Under the pieces are notes generated by a model, which was not told the origin of the DNA, ran no database searches, and saw nothing but the letters and a program-made list of their open reading frames with translations. From Balneolaceae bacterium UBA7797 (lineage in GTDB: Bacteria > Bacteroidota > Rhodothermia > Balneolales > Balneolaceae): a stretch of 64,000 bases of DNA. Below are positions 36,705 through 46,254 of the stretch, piece after piece; position 1 is the stretch's first letter, and each line of letters starts with the position of its first letter. Made by a program: the position numbers and the translations under genes. Location of the stretch: NCBI GenBank assembly GCA_002480645.1, contig DLCN01000016.1, positions 62,001 to 126,000 of the forward strand, read 5' to 3'.

Positions 36705-37853
36705 CTAAATATCTTTACTGCGCTGTATTCGGATCAGTGCTGAATCAATACCTAAAGTAATCAGAATAAGTAACGCTAAAACTAATAAACTGGCAACCGG
36801 TTTCCAGATAATAAACCCGCCTAATGTACCAAGCACGGCTCCCAGATATTGTATGTACCGTAATTGATCGTTGCTGGCATTTTTTATGAGCATTTCGAGT
36901 CGTTGCTCATCATATTTGCGCAAATTATCCTCAACAAGAGCGTGAACATCTAACTGATTGATGAGTTTATACAGCAAATTAGTAACCAGATTCTCTATTA
37001 CTTCACTGTTCTGTTCAATTCTATCCGGTAGGGTATCCAGGAAGTCATCGAGTTTATCCAGACCTTTTTCCACACCGGCCGGAAGCTTTGTAAGCGCGTC
37101 TTCAACTAAATCTTGCATTTCCTGTCCTTTTAAGAAACTATATGCCTTTAATGCAACCCGTTCGAAAGAATTCTGATCTATGGATCCTTCAATTTGTTCA
37201 ATAATAGTTTTGGCGATTTTCGCACGTACCTCTGGTTCTGCGATCATTTCATCCACATAACCAACTACCAATAGTTTCAAATCACTCCTGAATTGAGGAT
37301 CATCGATCACTGTTCGAATATACTCGGTGGCTTTCTCCCGGTATTTAGCAATGGCATTAGACTCATGTATACGCTGCTTAATGATCTCAGGATTGATCAG
37401 ATCCTGGGAAACGGCTCTGGCTAATCGGTAGGCTATACGATCTTTTTGAGCAGGAATTAATCCCTGTCCCAAAATAGGGCGGCGTGTGCTAGGCTTAAAG
37501 AGCATTTTTATTGCCAGCCAGTTAGTGAGAAAACCGATCAAGCCGCTAATGGTTAAAATGCGCATGATCCCGTCCAGAGCAATTTCAAAACCAAAAGGAG
37601 AGACAGACAGATCATTAAAATCCCAAAAGAAAGAGAGAACAAACCCACCTAGTAGAATGAGAGGGAAAATGTATAACAAATTGATCAGCCAGTGGAACTT
37701 TGACCGATGTTGAGGAGGCGGTAAATATTCTTTTGGGATGCCTTGTGTACCACCTTTTTCTTCCAGTTTATCAGAAACTAGTTTCCAAAGTTGAGAGCCG
37801 AATTGTTTACTTCGAACTTTAACAATTGAGTCTTTTTTTTCTTCGCTTTCCAT
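36705..37853 (-). CDS. DUF445 family membrane protein
   Basis: 382 aa with helices at about 55-75, 92-112 and 345-372 bracketing a long amphipathic region. The core GLIGFLTNWLAIKMLFKP and LGQGLIPAQKDRIAYRLARAV is the DUF445 (YheB-like) signature. Function unknown; these proteins are proposed to span or shape the envelope. Single gene with flanking gaps of 41 and 52 bases. Confidence 0.87.
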   Translation of the reverse strand: MESEEKKDSIVKVRSKQFGSQLWKLVSDKLEEKGGTQGIPKEYLPPPQHRSKFHWLINLLYIFPLILLGGFVLSFFWDFNDLSVSPFGFEIALDGIMRILTISGLIGFLTNWLAIKMLFKPSTRRPILGQGLIPAQKDRIAYRLARAVSQDLINPEIIKQRIHESNAIAKYREKATEYIRTVIDDPQFRSDLKLLVVGYVDEMIAEPEVRAKIAKTIIEQIEGSIDQNSFERVALKAYSFLKGQEMQDLVEDALTKLPAGVEKGLDKLDDFLDTLPDRIEQNSEVIENLVTNLLYKLINQLDVHALVEDNLRKYDEQRLEMLIKNASNDQLRYIQYLGAVLGTLGGFIIWKPVASLLVLALLILITLGIDSALIRIQRSKDI

Positions 37854-37905
37854 AGCTCAAAGGGTACGGATTTAATACAAAAAGATTCGCTTTACCTGAT
37901 CATTT

Positions 37906-38382
37906 CTAGAATTCACCTATGCGTGAGAGATACATATTTTCTAGGCGGGTCATTTCTTTTTTCTCTTCCTCAGATTGGTCATCATAACCGATCAGGTGAA
38001 TAAGACCATGTACAACAACTCTGAGGAATTCCTGTTTGACATTATCTGCGAATTCTTTGGCTTGTTCACGAATACGTGGTGCGCAACAATACAAAGTACC
38101 TTCAATCGCATCATTCAATGCTGGATCATCATCATACCTGAATGAAATGATGTCAGTAATGTAGTCTCGCTGCAGAAATTCTTTATTTACCCGGACGATC
38201 TCTTCTTCATCCACGAATACGATTTCCACATATCTAAATCCTACCTTTTGATCAGATTCTATGATCTCAAGTAAGGCATTGAATTCTGATTGTGATGCAG
38301 GAAGTTCAATCCCGGAATCGTTAAAGACCTCTAGCTTAGATTCGCCTCCCAAGAAAGTATCAGCCTCAAAAGCTGAAGTCAT
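37906..38382 (-). CDS. ybeY: Endoribonuclease YbeY (16S rRNA maturation)
   Basis: 158 aa metal-dependent RNase acting in 16S rRNA 3'-end maturation and ribosome quality control. The zinc motif HGLIHLIGYDD gives His125, His129 and Asp135 where E. coli has a third His, a known variant. The start overlaps the preceding gene by 17 bases, indicating coupling; a later start cannot be excluded. Confidence 0.9.
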   Translation of the reverse strand: MTSAFEADTFLGGESKLEVFNDSGIELPASQSEFNALLEIIESDQKVGFRYVEIVFVDEEEIVRVNKEFLQRDYITDIISFRYDDDPALNDAIEGTLYCCAPRIREQAKEFADNVKQEFLRVVVHGLIHLIGYDDQSEEEKKEMTRLENMYLSRIGEF

Positions 38383-38812
38383 CGTCCATGCTTTCAGTTA
38401 AAGAAAGGGCGATACCACACATCATAAGATCTTCGGGCAAAGCAGTGAAGTCGCCGGAGATAATAGCTTCATCAACATTGGCATAAAGACTGCATCCTGC
38501 AGCTTTTTCGACAATAAGTCCGGACGTCTTAGTGCCGGATTTTCCAAAGAATGTAACCTGCTGAAGCATATCGCTGGCTACAAATGCAGTAACATTATGC
38601 AGCTGAAGAAAGGTGTTGTAGGAATAGACGGAAACCATATTCATTTTTTCACCATTGGCATCCAGTCCTAAATGTACCTCGAGAGCAAGTTTACGATTCT
38701 CTTCTTCGTTCTTTACCTCGATTCGGAATACATCATCTCCAAGTGGTTTTGGAGTAGCTCCGAGTACTTTGCCAATGGCGTCGATATTTTCTTTTGTGAA
38801 TTGATGAATCAT
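38366..38812 (-). CDS. Conserved-looking cytoplasmic protein of unknown function
   Basis: 148 aa, acidic, no signal peptide or membrane segment. Mixed alpha/beta with a motif LVDEAI-like NVDEAIISGDF near the C-terminus; ends in an acidic MDDDFSF. I do not recognise a family. Overlaps ybeY by 17 bases, suggesting joint translation with the RNase. Confidence 0.7.
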   Translation of the reverse strand: MIHQFTKENIDAIGKVLGATPKPLGDDVFRIEVKNEEENRKLALEVHLGLDANGEKMNMVSVYSYNTFLQLHNVTAFVASDMLQQVTFFGKSGTKTSGLIVEKAAGCSLYANVDEAIISGDFTALPEDLMMCGIALSLTESMDDDFSF

Positions 38813-38869
38813 AGCAGCCGTTTTTAATCTTTTAGAATATACAACTCAGCAGGTTAACTGGAAACAGGC

Positions 38870-41854
38870 TTAATTAAGTCCATAACGTTTAATTTCCATT
38901 TCACTCTGTTCAACAGTTTCAGGTAAACCCGGGAACTGAGTGCCTTCAAAGCTGGCGTTTACTTCGTTAGCCATTTCAACAGCATCTTCGGTTTTGCCCG
39001 ATTTAAATAACGCATATTGAGTAACTGAAACATATTGTCTGATCTGCATCAGATTATCTACAATACTTTGAGTAGTTTCGTAAGCAGCCTGCATCTGAGG
39101 ACGTAACTCTCGTTGAGCCTTGACGTCACCTTCGCGTCTGGCAGCTTCAAATTCTTCGTTCATTTGCTGGAACTTATCCTGATTCGAGATAAATTGATCA
39201 AAGGTAGACCGGAAATCTTTCATCACTTTCGGTTTGATGAATTCACCTAAACGGGCTGCATCATCGATCTTTCCAAGCTTAATGTAGTTGATGGCAAAGA
39301 GTGATGTTATGTTATAATTCTCCTCATCATTTCTGAACGGAGTTTTTTCCTCAGAGTATTGAAGCCAGTAATAAGCGCTATCCGGCTCGTTCATTTCCAT
39401 ATAGGTTTCTGCCTGCTGAAGGAAACTGTAACGATAGTTGCCCAGCATGCGGCGGATGTTCTCATCAAAGTACACACCTTCTGCATTCCAGTTCTTGAAT
39501 GAAAACTTGCGCAGACGTTTAGCATTCAGATCAGGATCGATGAAACCGGTAAACTCTGATTCCACTTTCTTCGGAATTATGCGATAGGCTTTACCTTCAG
39601 TTCTGAAGTAATCTTCCATACCCAACATACTTTGTGAAGAAACCGTATTAGCGAAGTAAATAGGGCGTAACCAATTGTTGGTTTTGATGAGGTCGAGGAT
39701 CATAAGATCCTGTACCTGCATGAAATAAACTCCATTGCCCTGAGCATCTCGGCCGTAAAATCGTCCGTTTACTTTCCATTGCATGGCATCATCCAGCGAG
39801 TCAACTGGCATTTCAAAGTCTGTTCCGCTTTGGAAGATCTGCAGGGAAGTATCCGGTTTAACACCGATCGCTTCTTTGTACTTAGCATCTTCGGAGAAAG
39901 CTTCTTTCAACATCGGTTTATTAACCGGTACGGTAATGGTTTTAGGTTCCCAACGATCGATCCGGGAAGTAATACGGTCAATTTCTTCATCATTGAAACT
40001 GATCGGTAATGGGGCAGACTCATGCGACCATTGCTTTTTTAATTGTTTAATATACCAATCAGTATTGAGCAGGCTTAAGCATACAATCCTAACATCCGTA
40101 CGGACACCTTCAACTTCCTGTGCGTACCAGAGAGGGAATGTATCATTATCCCCGTTTGTAAATATGATAGCATTTGGAGCCACAGAATTAAGCAGGTTCT
40201 TTGCATAGTCCGGGGCTACGTAACGATCATGCCGATCATGGTCATCCCAGTTCTGAGATCCCATCAATATTGGAGAACCTATGAGAGCCAAAGCCACAAT
40301 GCCGTAACTGACTACCGCATTATCCTTTAAATAACTCTTAGCAAGATCCACCAAACCGGTGACTCCAAGCCCCACCCAAATGGCAAAGGCAAAGAACGAC
40401 CCTACGTAGGCATAATCTCTTTCCCTGGGTTGATAGGGCGTCTGATTCAGGAATATAATGATCGCTATACCGGTGATAAAGAACAGTGTTAATATTGCAA
40501 AAGCCCGCCTCCAGTCGGAGGTAAAATGGAAGATCAGGCCAAATACTCCCAGAAGGAATGGAATAAAGTAATAGGCATTACTTGCGGCATTTTCCGGATA
40601 CTTTTCAGTTTCAAATCCGGATTGCCAGCCCGTATCCTGCATATCTGAAACCCTGCCTATGAAGTTCCAGTTAAAGTAACGGATATACATATGATTGATC
40701 TGATAACTCCAGAAAAAGTCCCAATCACTATCGTATTGTTTATAGTAATTAACGTGATTGGGCTGAGAAGAATATCGACGAGGGAAGAAGACTTCCTTGT
40801 CCTGATTGATATTGCCGATCGCATTATCAAAGTTCTTACCTTTTAGCAGGGGAGTTTCACCATATTGCTCACGCTTAAGATATTTAACGAAAGCTTCTAC
40901 CGTCTCAGGATCATTTTCATCAATCGGAGGATCAGCGATCGAACGGATCATAATCACGGAATAGGAAGAATAACCGATCATGATCATAGCATAGCTGATG
41001 AGTGCGATGTTTGCCAATCTGTGTTTATGTTTCTGAGTGTAATAAATACCCCAGGCGATCAATCCCATAAAAATGAAGATGAATGTCATCGGTCCGATCA
41101 GCCCATACGAACTTTTATGGATCTTATCCGCCCAGTCAGGTAATTCCTGAATAGTAAAAGGGTACACTAACAGGAAGGAGAGGACTGAAATGACTCCCAT
41201 CAAACCAAAACTGACAAGTGTAAAATCTTTCTTTTTGAAATAAACAATAAGCGCGACAAAGAAGAGGGCCAATAAGTTAAGCAGGTGAACCCCGATAGCT
41301 AGTCCAAACATATAGGCTATGAGCACTAACCAACGCTCATTGTAAGCTTTATCGTGATTTTCAGCCCATTTTAATGCCAACCAAACCACAATAGCAGTGA
41401 AAAACATGGATAAGGCATAAACCTCCGCTTCAACGGCATTAAACCAGAAAGTGTCGGTAACTGCAAAGGTTAATGCACCCACAAGTCCGCCACCATACAT
41501 ACCTATCTTATCACTTTTTGACATTTCATCGTACGCAGGACGAAATTCACGAACGAGCCGAACAATTATGAGATAGAGAAACATTACTGTAAATGCGGAC
41601 GCAAGTGAACTCAGGAAATTAATACTCAGTGCAACATACTCCGTGGGCATGAACATAGAGGCCACACGTCCTAAAATGGAATAAAGAGGTGCTCCGGGAG
41701 GGTGATTTACCTGTAAGCCATGGGCAACTGCTATAAATTCTCCGGCGTCCCAAAAACTTGCAGTTGGTGCCAGGGTTAGTGTATATACGATTAACGAAAC
41801 AAAGAACGTGAAAATAGCGAGATATTTGTTCGTCTTATTATGATCTGAAAACAT
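38870..41854 (-). CDS. DUF2723 multi-pass membrane protein, putative GT-C glycosyltransferase
   Basis: 994 aa. About 12 or more membrane helices in the first 520 residues, then a large soluble domain with a TPR-like helical tail (about 840-990). ASFWDAGEFIAVAHGLQVNHPPG in the first loop is the DUF2723 core, with acidic residues as expected for GT-C enzymes. The human DUF2723 protein TMEM260 is an O-mannosyltransferase, so a role in glycosylating exported proteins or lipids is plausible but inferred. Confidence 0.85.
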   Translation of the reverse strand: MFSDHNKTNKYLAIFTFFVSLIVYTLTLAPTASFWDAGEFIAVAHGLQVNHPPGAPLYSILGRVASMFMPTEYVALSINFLSSLASAFTVMFLYLIIVRLVREFRPAYDEMSKSDKIGMYGGGLVGALTFAVTDTFWFNAVEAEVYALSMFFTAIVVWLALKWAENHDKAYNERWLVLIAYMFGLAIGVHLLNLLALFFVALIVYFKKKDFTLVSFGLMGVISVLSFLLVYPFTIQELPDWADKIHKSSYGLIGPMTFIFIFMGLIAWGIYYTQKHKHRLANIALISYAMIMIGYSSYSVIMIRSIADPPIDENDPETVEAFVKYLKREQYGETPLLKGKNFDNAIGNINQDKEVFFPRRYSSQPNHVNYYKQYDSDWDFFWSYQINHMYIRYFNWNFIGRVSDMQDTGWQSGFETEKYPENAASNAYYFIPFLLGVFGLIFHFTSDWRRAFAILTLFFITGIAIIIFLNQTPYQPRERDYAYVGSFFAFAIWVGLGVTGLVDLAKSYLKDNAVVSYGIVALALIGSPILMGSQNWDDHDRHDRYVAPDYAKNLLNSVAPNAIIFTNGDNDTFPLWYAQEVEGVRTDVRIVCLSLLNTDWYIKQLKKQWSHESAPLPISFNDEEIDRITSRIDRWEPKTITVPVNKPMLKEAFSEDAKYKEAIGVKPDTSLQIFQSGTDFEMPVDSLDDAMQWKVNGRFYGRDAQGNGVYFMQVQDLMILDLIKTNNWLRPIYFANTVSSQSMLGMEDYFRTEGKAYRIIPKKVESEFTGFIDPDLNAKRLRKFSFKNWNAEGVYFDENIRRMLGNYRYSFLQQAETYMEMNEPDSAYYWLQYSEEKTPFRNDEENYNITSLFAINYIKLGKIDDAARLGEFIKPKVMKDFRSTFDQFISNQDKFQQMNEEFEAARREGDVKAQRELRPQMQAAYETTQSIVDNLMQIRQYVSVTQYALFKSGKTEDAVEMANEVNASFEGTQFPGLPETVEQSEMEIKRYGLN

Positions 41855-41936
41855 GTATTAATTTTCTGACTGAAATAGTTTTTGGATACTCAATAATTAC
41901 CTTTATGATAGGCCTGCAATTATAGGCATAGCCTGA

Positions 41937-41953
41937 TTCTATTCAAAATAGAA
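41937..41953. repeat. 7-bp palindrome in a divergent promoter region
   Basis: TTCTATT (41937-41943), three bases, AATAGAA (41947-41953), perfect. It lies in the 175-base divergent gap between the DUF2723 and NSS transporter genes, 83 bases from the former. Nearby 41910-41934 holds a weaker AGGC...GCCT repeat. Possible operator; no regulator identified. Confidence 0.35.
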
Positions 41954-42029
41954 CAGCACCTAAAATACAAACCACAATGGTGCAAAACGGAAGTTTTGTG
42001 AACCTATTTTTCAATTAACAAATATTTGC

Positions 42030-43526
42030 ATGACTGATACGAGTAAAGAACGGTTTTCGTCTAAACTAGGACTCATTCTAAGTGTGTTAGGGATTGCCAT
42101 TGGAACTGGAAATATCTGGAGATTTCCCAGAATTGCAGCTCAGAATGGAGGGGAGACTGGAGCAGGGGCATTCCTGGTCGCATGGATTTCGTTCCTGTTT
42201 CTATGGTCAGTGCCACTTATAATAGCTGAATACGGGATTGGCAGAAATGGACGGAAAGGAATTATTGGTTCATTCTCTGAGCTGATCGGTAAGAAAAAAG
42301 GATGGATGGGTGGTTTTATCGGGTTTGTAGCCACAGCTATCATGTTCTATTACAGCGTTGTTGCCGGTTGGTGCTTATACTATCTGGCACAATCAATCGG
42401 AGTGCCGTTACCGGAAACTTTTAGTGAGGCTAATGCAGTTTGGGATGGATTTCACGCTACGTATTTCCCTGTAATAATGCATGCGATCATAATGTTGTTA
42501 GGTGCATTTGTTGTGATCAGGGGAATCTCATCCATAGAAAAAGTAAATAAATTTCTAATCCCCGCTTTGCTACTTGTACTAATTGTTTCACTGATAAAAG
42601 CAGTAACTATGGACGGTAGTATTGAAGGAATTAAATACCTGTTTACACCTGACTGGTCTACCCTGAAGCAACCCGAGATCTGGCTGGAAGCATTAACTCA
42701 AAATGCATGGGATACCGGAGCTGCCTGGGGATTGATCTTAACCTATGCCACCTACATGAGGAAAAGTGATGATATTACCATCAGTGCGTTTCAGACCGGG
42801 ATCGGAAACAACATGATCTCATTGCTTGCTGCTATCATTATCTTTTCCACTGTGTTTGGTACACTGGGTAATTCAATGAACAATGGAGAAATTTTGGATG
42901 TAATGAAAACATCTGGTCCTGCCGGAACCGGGTTAACATTCATCTGGATGCCGCAATTGTTTTCTCAAATGACCGGAGGAGGGATCTTTTCCATCTTATT
43001 TTTCCTTGGACTTACTTTTGCAGCATTCAGTTCTCTCATTTCTATGATCGAACTAGCAGTGAAAGTATTTGTTGATACAGGAATGTCCAGAAAAAAAGCA
43101 ACTGTTTTTATCGCCGTAGCCGGTTTTGCATTTGGGATTCCTTCAGCGATGAATCTTACCTTTTTTGCCAATCAGGATTTTGTTTGGGGGGTAGGATTGA
43201 TGGTGTCCGGAGCATTTATCTCATATGCAGTTATCAGGTATGGTACTGAGAAGTTTCGCACTGAACTGGTAAATACAGAAGAAAGCAAAACCGATCTGGG
43301 TTCCTGGTGGGAGATCATCATTAAATACATAGTACCGGTTGAGGTTATAACACTACTGGCATGGTGGATGTACTTAAGTGCGTCTGAATATGCTCCGGAT
43401 ACCTGGTATAATCCATTCAGTACATATTCAGTTGCAACGGTACTGGTACAATGGGCTGTAGCAATTTTTCTGGTGAAATTCTTTAATAGAAAATTAATAC
43501 CAAAGGAGCTTAATTATCAGGATTGA
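42030..43526 (+). CDS. Sodium-dependent neurotransmitter-type transporter (NSS/SNF)
   Basis: 498 aa with about 12 membrane helices. The first helix carries IGTGNIWRFP, the unwound substrate/Na+ site of the LeuT fold, followed by EYGIGR. Probably a sodium:amino-acid symporter in the inner membrane; substrate not predictable. A second, distinct member of the family is at 61535-62902. The stop overlaps the convergent PH-domain gene by ten bases. Confidence 0.9.
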   Translation: MTDTSKERFSSKLGLILSVLGIAIGTGNIWRFPRIAAQNGGETGAGAFLVAWISFLFLWSVPLIIAEYGIGRNGRKGIIGSFSELIGKKKGWMGGFIGFVATAIMFYYSVVAGWCLYYLAQSIGVPLPETFSEANAVWDGFHATYFPVIMHAIIMLLGAFVVIRGISSIEKVNKFLIPALLLVLIVSLIKAVTMDGSIEGIKYLFTPDWSTLKQPEIWLEALTQNAWDTGAAWGLILTYATYMRKSDDITISAFQTGIGNNMISLLAAIIIFSTVFGTLGNSMNNGEILDVMKTSGPAGTGLTFIWMPQLFSQMTGGGIFSILFFLGLTFAAFSSLISMIELAVKVFVDTGMSRKKATVFIAVAGFAFGIPSAMNLTFFANQDFVWGVGLMVSGAFISYAVIRYGTEKFRTELVNTEESKTDLGSWWEIIIKYIVPVEVITLLAWWMYLSASEYAPDTWYNPFSTYSVATVLVQWAVAIFLVKFFNRKLIPKELNYQD

Positions 43527-44050
43527 TTCAGTTTTTGATCAATTCTAAGCATTATATCTCGTATTTCTTTAAGTACTTCAATACTGTTTTCGTCGGTATT
43601 TGAGTGACTCACGGATTTATTATCGGTAACAAGATCTCTTTGATCAAAAACCATTTGCCGGAATACATGAGCATCTACTATCCCTATCAGGCTTAGATCG
43701 GCGACACCTGCACCTGAATTTCCTGCCGTTTCTATTCTTAAGATACTTAAACCCAGCCATTTTAGAAGTGGACCTTCTTTAAAAGTAAGGTCCTGAATTT
43801 TATCTAAAGGAATTGTTTTTTCGACCTGAACCAGAAAACCTTTTTTAAAACGTAAAGAGCGAGTGGTCAATTCACATTCCAATCTGTCAAAATACTTATT
43901 GATAAAGACCGGGGCGATAAGAACCCAGAAAAGGACAAAAGGAATTCCAACGATCGTTATCAGAAACATGAAAATCCCATAGACCAAAAAATAGGTTTTT
44001 AAACGAGGATTGAATTCAGCTTTTTTCAGGATCTTTGCTTTAGTACTCAT
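43517..44050 (-). CDS. Bacterial PH (bPH2/YdbT-like) domain membrane protein
   Basis: 177 aa. Two close membrane helices (about 20-55), then a bPH2 domain: LTTRSLRFKKGFLVQVEKTIPLDKIQDLTFKEGPLLKWLGL and a TAGNSGAG turn. The C-terminus is a short helical tail. Function of these DUF304 proteins is unclear; they are single-copy envelope proteins. Confidence 0.84.
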   Translation of the reverse strand: MSTKAKILKKAEFNPRLKTYFLVYGIFMFLITIVGIPFVLFWVLIAPVFINKYFDRLECELTTRSLRFKKGFLVQVEKTIPLDKIQDLTFKEGPLLKWLGLSILRIETAGNSGAGVADLSLIGIVDAHVFRQMVFDQRDLVTDNKSVSHSNTDENSIEVLKEIRDIMLRIDQKLNQS

Positions 44051-44066
44051 TCTAAAAAATTAGGAT

Positions 44067-44092
44067 AAAAAAAAGGCGCTTGTAAGCGCCTT
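44067..44092 (-). terminator. Intrinsic terminator after msrB
   Basis: Minus-strand nine-pair GC-rich stem AAGGCGCTT (44092-44084) with AAGCGCCTT (44081-44073), two-base gap in the drawn helix (so the loop opens the last pairs), followed by eight T. Lies 30 bases after the msrB stop. Confidence 0.9.
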
Positions 44093-44122
44093 AAGTTACC
44101 TGATTAAAACAAAGATTCAATT

Positions 44123-44680
44123 TCAATTATCAGAGTTAGTGGATATCTGATTCCGTTCTACTAATTTCATTGCCGCAGAATTCATGCAATATCTTAATCC
44201 GGTTGGCTTGGGGCCATCATCAAAAACATGCCCAATATGACTTCCGCAATTTGAACAAACGATCTCAGTACGTTCCATGAATAGGCTGTTATCTTCTAAT
44301 TCAACGACTACGCTATCATCTATAGGTTTCCAGAAACTAGGCCAACCGGTGCCACTTTTATATTTATGTTTAGAATCATACAGTGGGTGGCCACAAGCCG
44401 CACATACATAGACGCCATCTTTTGTAACCTTGTAGTATTCGTTAACATAAGGTAATTCGGTTCCTTTGTTTCTAAGTATTCTGAATTGAGAAGGAGTTAA
44501 TATCTCTTTCCATTCGGCTTCCGTTTTTTGAACCGGATAATCTGCAGGCACGGTATCCTGATGAGCAATATGAGTTACGTGGTTAAATTCAGTGTTTTCT
44601 ACCTCTTTACTATCAGAGTTTATAACGAATATACCTGCAAGTACAACAGTTATTGCTGCAGTTAAAAAAATAGCTTTCAT
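44123..44680 (-). CDS. msrB: Peptide-methionine (R)-S-oxide reductase
   Basis: 185 aa; repairs oxidised methionine R-sulfoxide. An N-terminal hydrophobic segment (3-20) anchors or exports it, so it protects envelope proteins. Zinc cysteines are Cys93/96 and Cys142/145; catalytic Cys165 is in GLRYCMNSAAM. The GTGWPSFWKP motif is intact. Monocistronic with its own terminator. Confidence 0.94.
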   Translation of the reverse strand: MKAIFLTAAITVVLAGIFVINSDSKEVENTEFNHVTHIAHQDTVPADYPVQKTEAEWKEILTPSQFRILRNKGTELPYVNEYYKVTKDGVYVCAACGHPLYDSKHKYKSGTGWPSFWKPIDDSVVVELEDNSLFMERTEIVCSNCGSHIGHVFDDGPKPTGLRYCMNSAAMKLVERNQISTNSDN

Positions 44681-44734
44681 AGTGATTGATTAGTTTTAGC
44701 CCTGCTATCAAACCATCTAACTTTTTTTTTATTG

Positions 44735-46198
44735 TTACCAGTCCCAATCGTTGTAATCATCTTTTAAAAGTGGTAAATCTTTTTGATGGAATAATCTCAT
44801 TCCAACAGTGAAGCCAACCCAAAACTGATACTGCCGTCCTTTTCTGGTGGGAGACCACAAGCTGTACCAGGTGTAATCATCGGAATTGTTAACCCGACTC
44901 ACCTGCATATTTAATGACGGACCACCATACAACGAAGCATAATTCCCAAATCGTTTACCAATCAGGAACTTATAACTATAGATCCAGTTTTTTCGTCTGC
45001 TCCAATCTTCTTCAAAATGATGAAGCATGCTAAATTCCTGATTTACAAACAGCGAAGAGTTTGACACTTTCTCAAATGAATCAGTGATGTTCTTTTCCAA
45101 ACCTACGGCTAATCCTACGCGATATACATTTCTTTGTAAGTTGGTATTGTAACCGATAATTGCTGAATTATAGACACGGTATGTTCCAGTTGTAAAACCA
45201 ACATCGGTAAAACCACCATCACTATACCGAATATCAATATTTTTTCGACCGTTGCCATATAGACTTACGATACCAATGGGAGCTCCTTCAAATTCTTTTG
45301 CAATATTGAGTACTCCTATCTCAAGACCAAGTGCAGTTTCAGAGTAATTTACTGTACCTATCATAAGTCCCTGAATATCTTTGGCAATGTTAGCTACACC
45401 AGCGAAAGCAAGTCCTTCTAAATCTCTGGCCACATTTACACCTCCTGTAGCCATTAATCCGGAAGCACTACGGCCGGCATAATTAAAAAATCCGGAAGCT
45501 AAAAGCCCCTCTATATTCCCAAGAGCTATATTTGCTCCCCCTGAAGCCTGTAAGCCGGAAATATCATCTCCAGCAAAGTTAGCAACTCCTGCAGCCTGTA
45601 AACCTTCTACATCATTTCTTGCAAAATTTATCCCTGCCGTACTTTGCAAACCCGAAATATCATCCATCGCGGCATTGAATAATCCGCCGAATTGTAAACC
45701 TTCTATGGTACCGGTGCTGGCATTTCCAATTCCTGCAAATTGTAATCCACTTGAATTATGACCCGACAGGTTTAATGCACCGGCTATATTTATTCCTTCC
45801 AGATTATCACCGGTTATGTTTGCCACTCCGGCGAACTGAATTCCGGACATGTAATCGCTACTGTAATTGATAACCCCGGTAATGTTTACACCTTCCATAT
45901 ATCCTTGCGAGTAGTTGGTTATCCCGGCTAATTGCACGCCACTGGCATAATACTTTTCTGCATTGAACAAAGCTCCGAATTCTGCACCATTTAATGCTCC
46001 GTGATATCCACCAATTAAGTTGATCGAATATTTAGCTGTATAATCAGTTGCATTAGCTCCATTTGATCCAATAGGATTTATAAGAGTTACTCTCCATTTT
46101 CTGTATTCAAGATCATTGCTGTAATTCTGTGCAAAAAGAGGAAGAGATAATAGTAGAAAGGAGAGGGTAAGTCCGGTTGAATAGAAATATTTTTTCAT
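44735..46198 (-). CDS. Repeat surface protein (LA_2272-type), outer membrane
   Basis: 487 aa. Signal peptide to about residue 23 (LFAQ). Residues 87-305 are about fifteen tandem repeats of the form GLQxAGxxNxxxxxxx, then a C-terminal region (about 320-487) with beta strands and aromatic ends typical of an outer-membrane barrel or anchor. Similar repeats are called LA_2272 surface repeats. Likely surface-exposed; role in adhesion is only guessed. A perfect inverted repeat lies just before its start. Confidence 0.75.
   Translation of the reverse strand: MKKYFYSTGLTLSFLLLSLPLFAQNYSNDLEYRKWRVTLINPIGSNGANATDYTAKYSINLIGGYHGALNGAEFGALFNAEKYYASGVQLAGITNYSQGYMEGVNITGVINYSSDYMSGIQFAGVANITGDNLEGINIAGALNLSGHNSSGLQFAGIGNASTGTIEGLQFGGLFNAAMDDISGLQSTAGINFARNDVEGLQAAGVANFAGDDISGLQASGGANIALGNIEGLLASGFFNYAGRSASGLMATGGVNVARDLEGLAFAGVANIAKDIQGLMIGTVNYSETALGLEIGVLNIAKEFEGAPIGIVSLYGNGRKNIDIRYSDGGFTDVGFTTGTYRVYNSAIIGYNTNLQRNVYRVGLAVGLEKNITDSFEKVSNSSLFVNQEFSMLHHFEEDWSRRKNWIYSYKFLIGKRFGNYASLYGGPSLNMQVSRVNNSDDYTWYSLWSPTRKGRQYQFWVGFTVGMRLFHQKDLPLLKDDYNDWDW
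45284..45940 (-). repeat. Tandem 16-residue protein repeats, about 15 copies
   Basis: Gly positions fall at residues 87, 103, 119, 135, 151, 167, 183, 199, 215, 231 and 247: exactly 16 apart, i.e. 48 bases, eleven in a row; the last four copies shorten to 14-15. The consensus is G[LIV]Qx[AT]GxxNxx plus a variable end. The last residue of each copy alternates Glu and Ser, giving a 32-residue super-period. Confidence 0.85.
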
Positions 46199-46201
46199 AA
46201 T

Positions 46202-46235
46202 GTACTGATGAATTTCTGTTGCCGGACATCAGTAC
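46202..46235 (-). repeat. 9-bp perfect inverted repeat just before the surface protein start
   Basis: GTACTGATG (46202-46210) and CATCAGTAC (46227-46235) with a 16-base spacer. The right arm on the coding strand ends three bases before the ATG of the repeat protein. Possible operator or translation-controlling hairpin; no T run. Confidence 0.45.
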
Positions 46236-46254
46236 GATGATCAAATCAGAAAGT

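Noticed and set aside
42021..42028. AATATTTG as a promoter box for the NSS transporter
   Set aside because: It lies directly before the start codon, so the transcript would begin inside the gene.
45284..45940. Repetitive DNA that could suggest a CRISPR array
   Set aside because: The 48-base period is coding and in frame; repeats are degenerate and there are no unique spacers.
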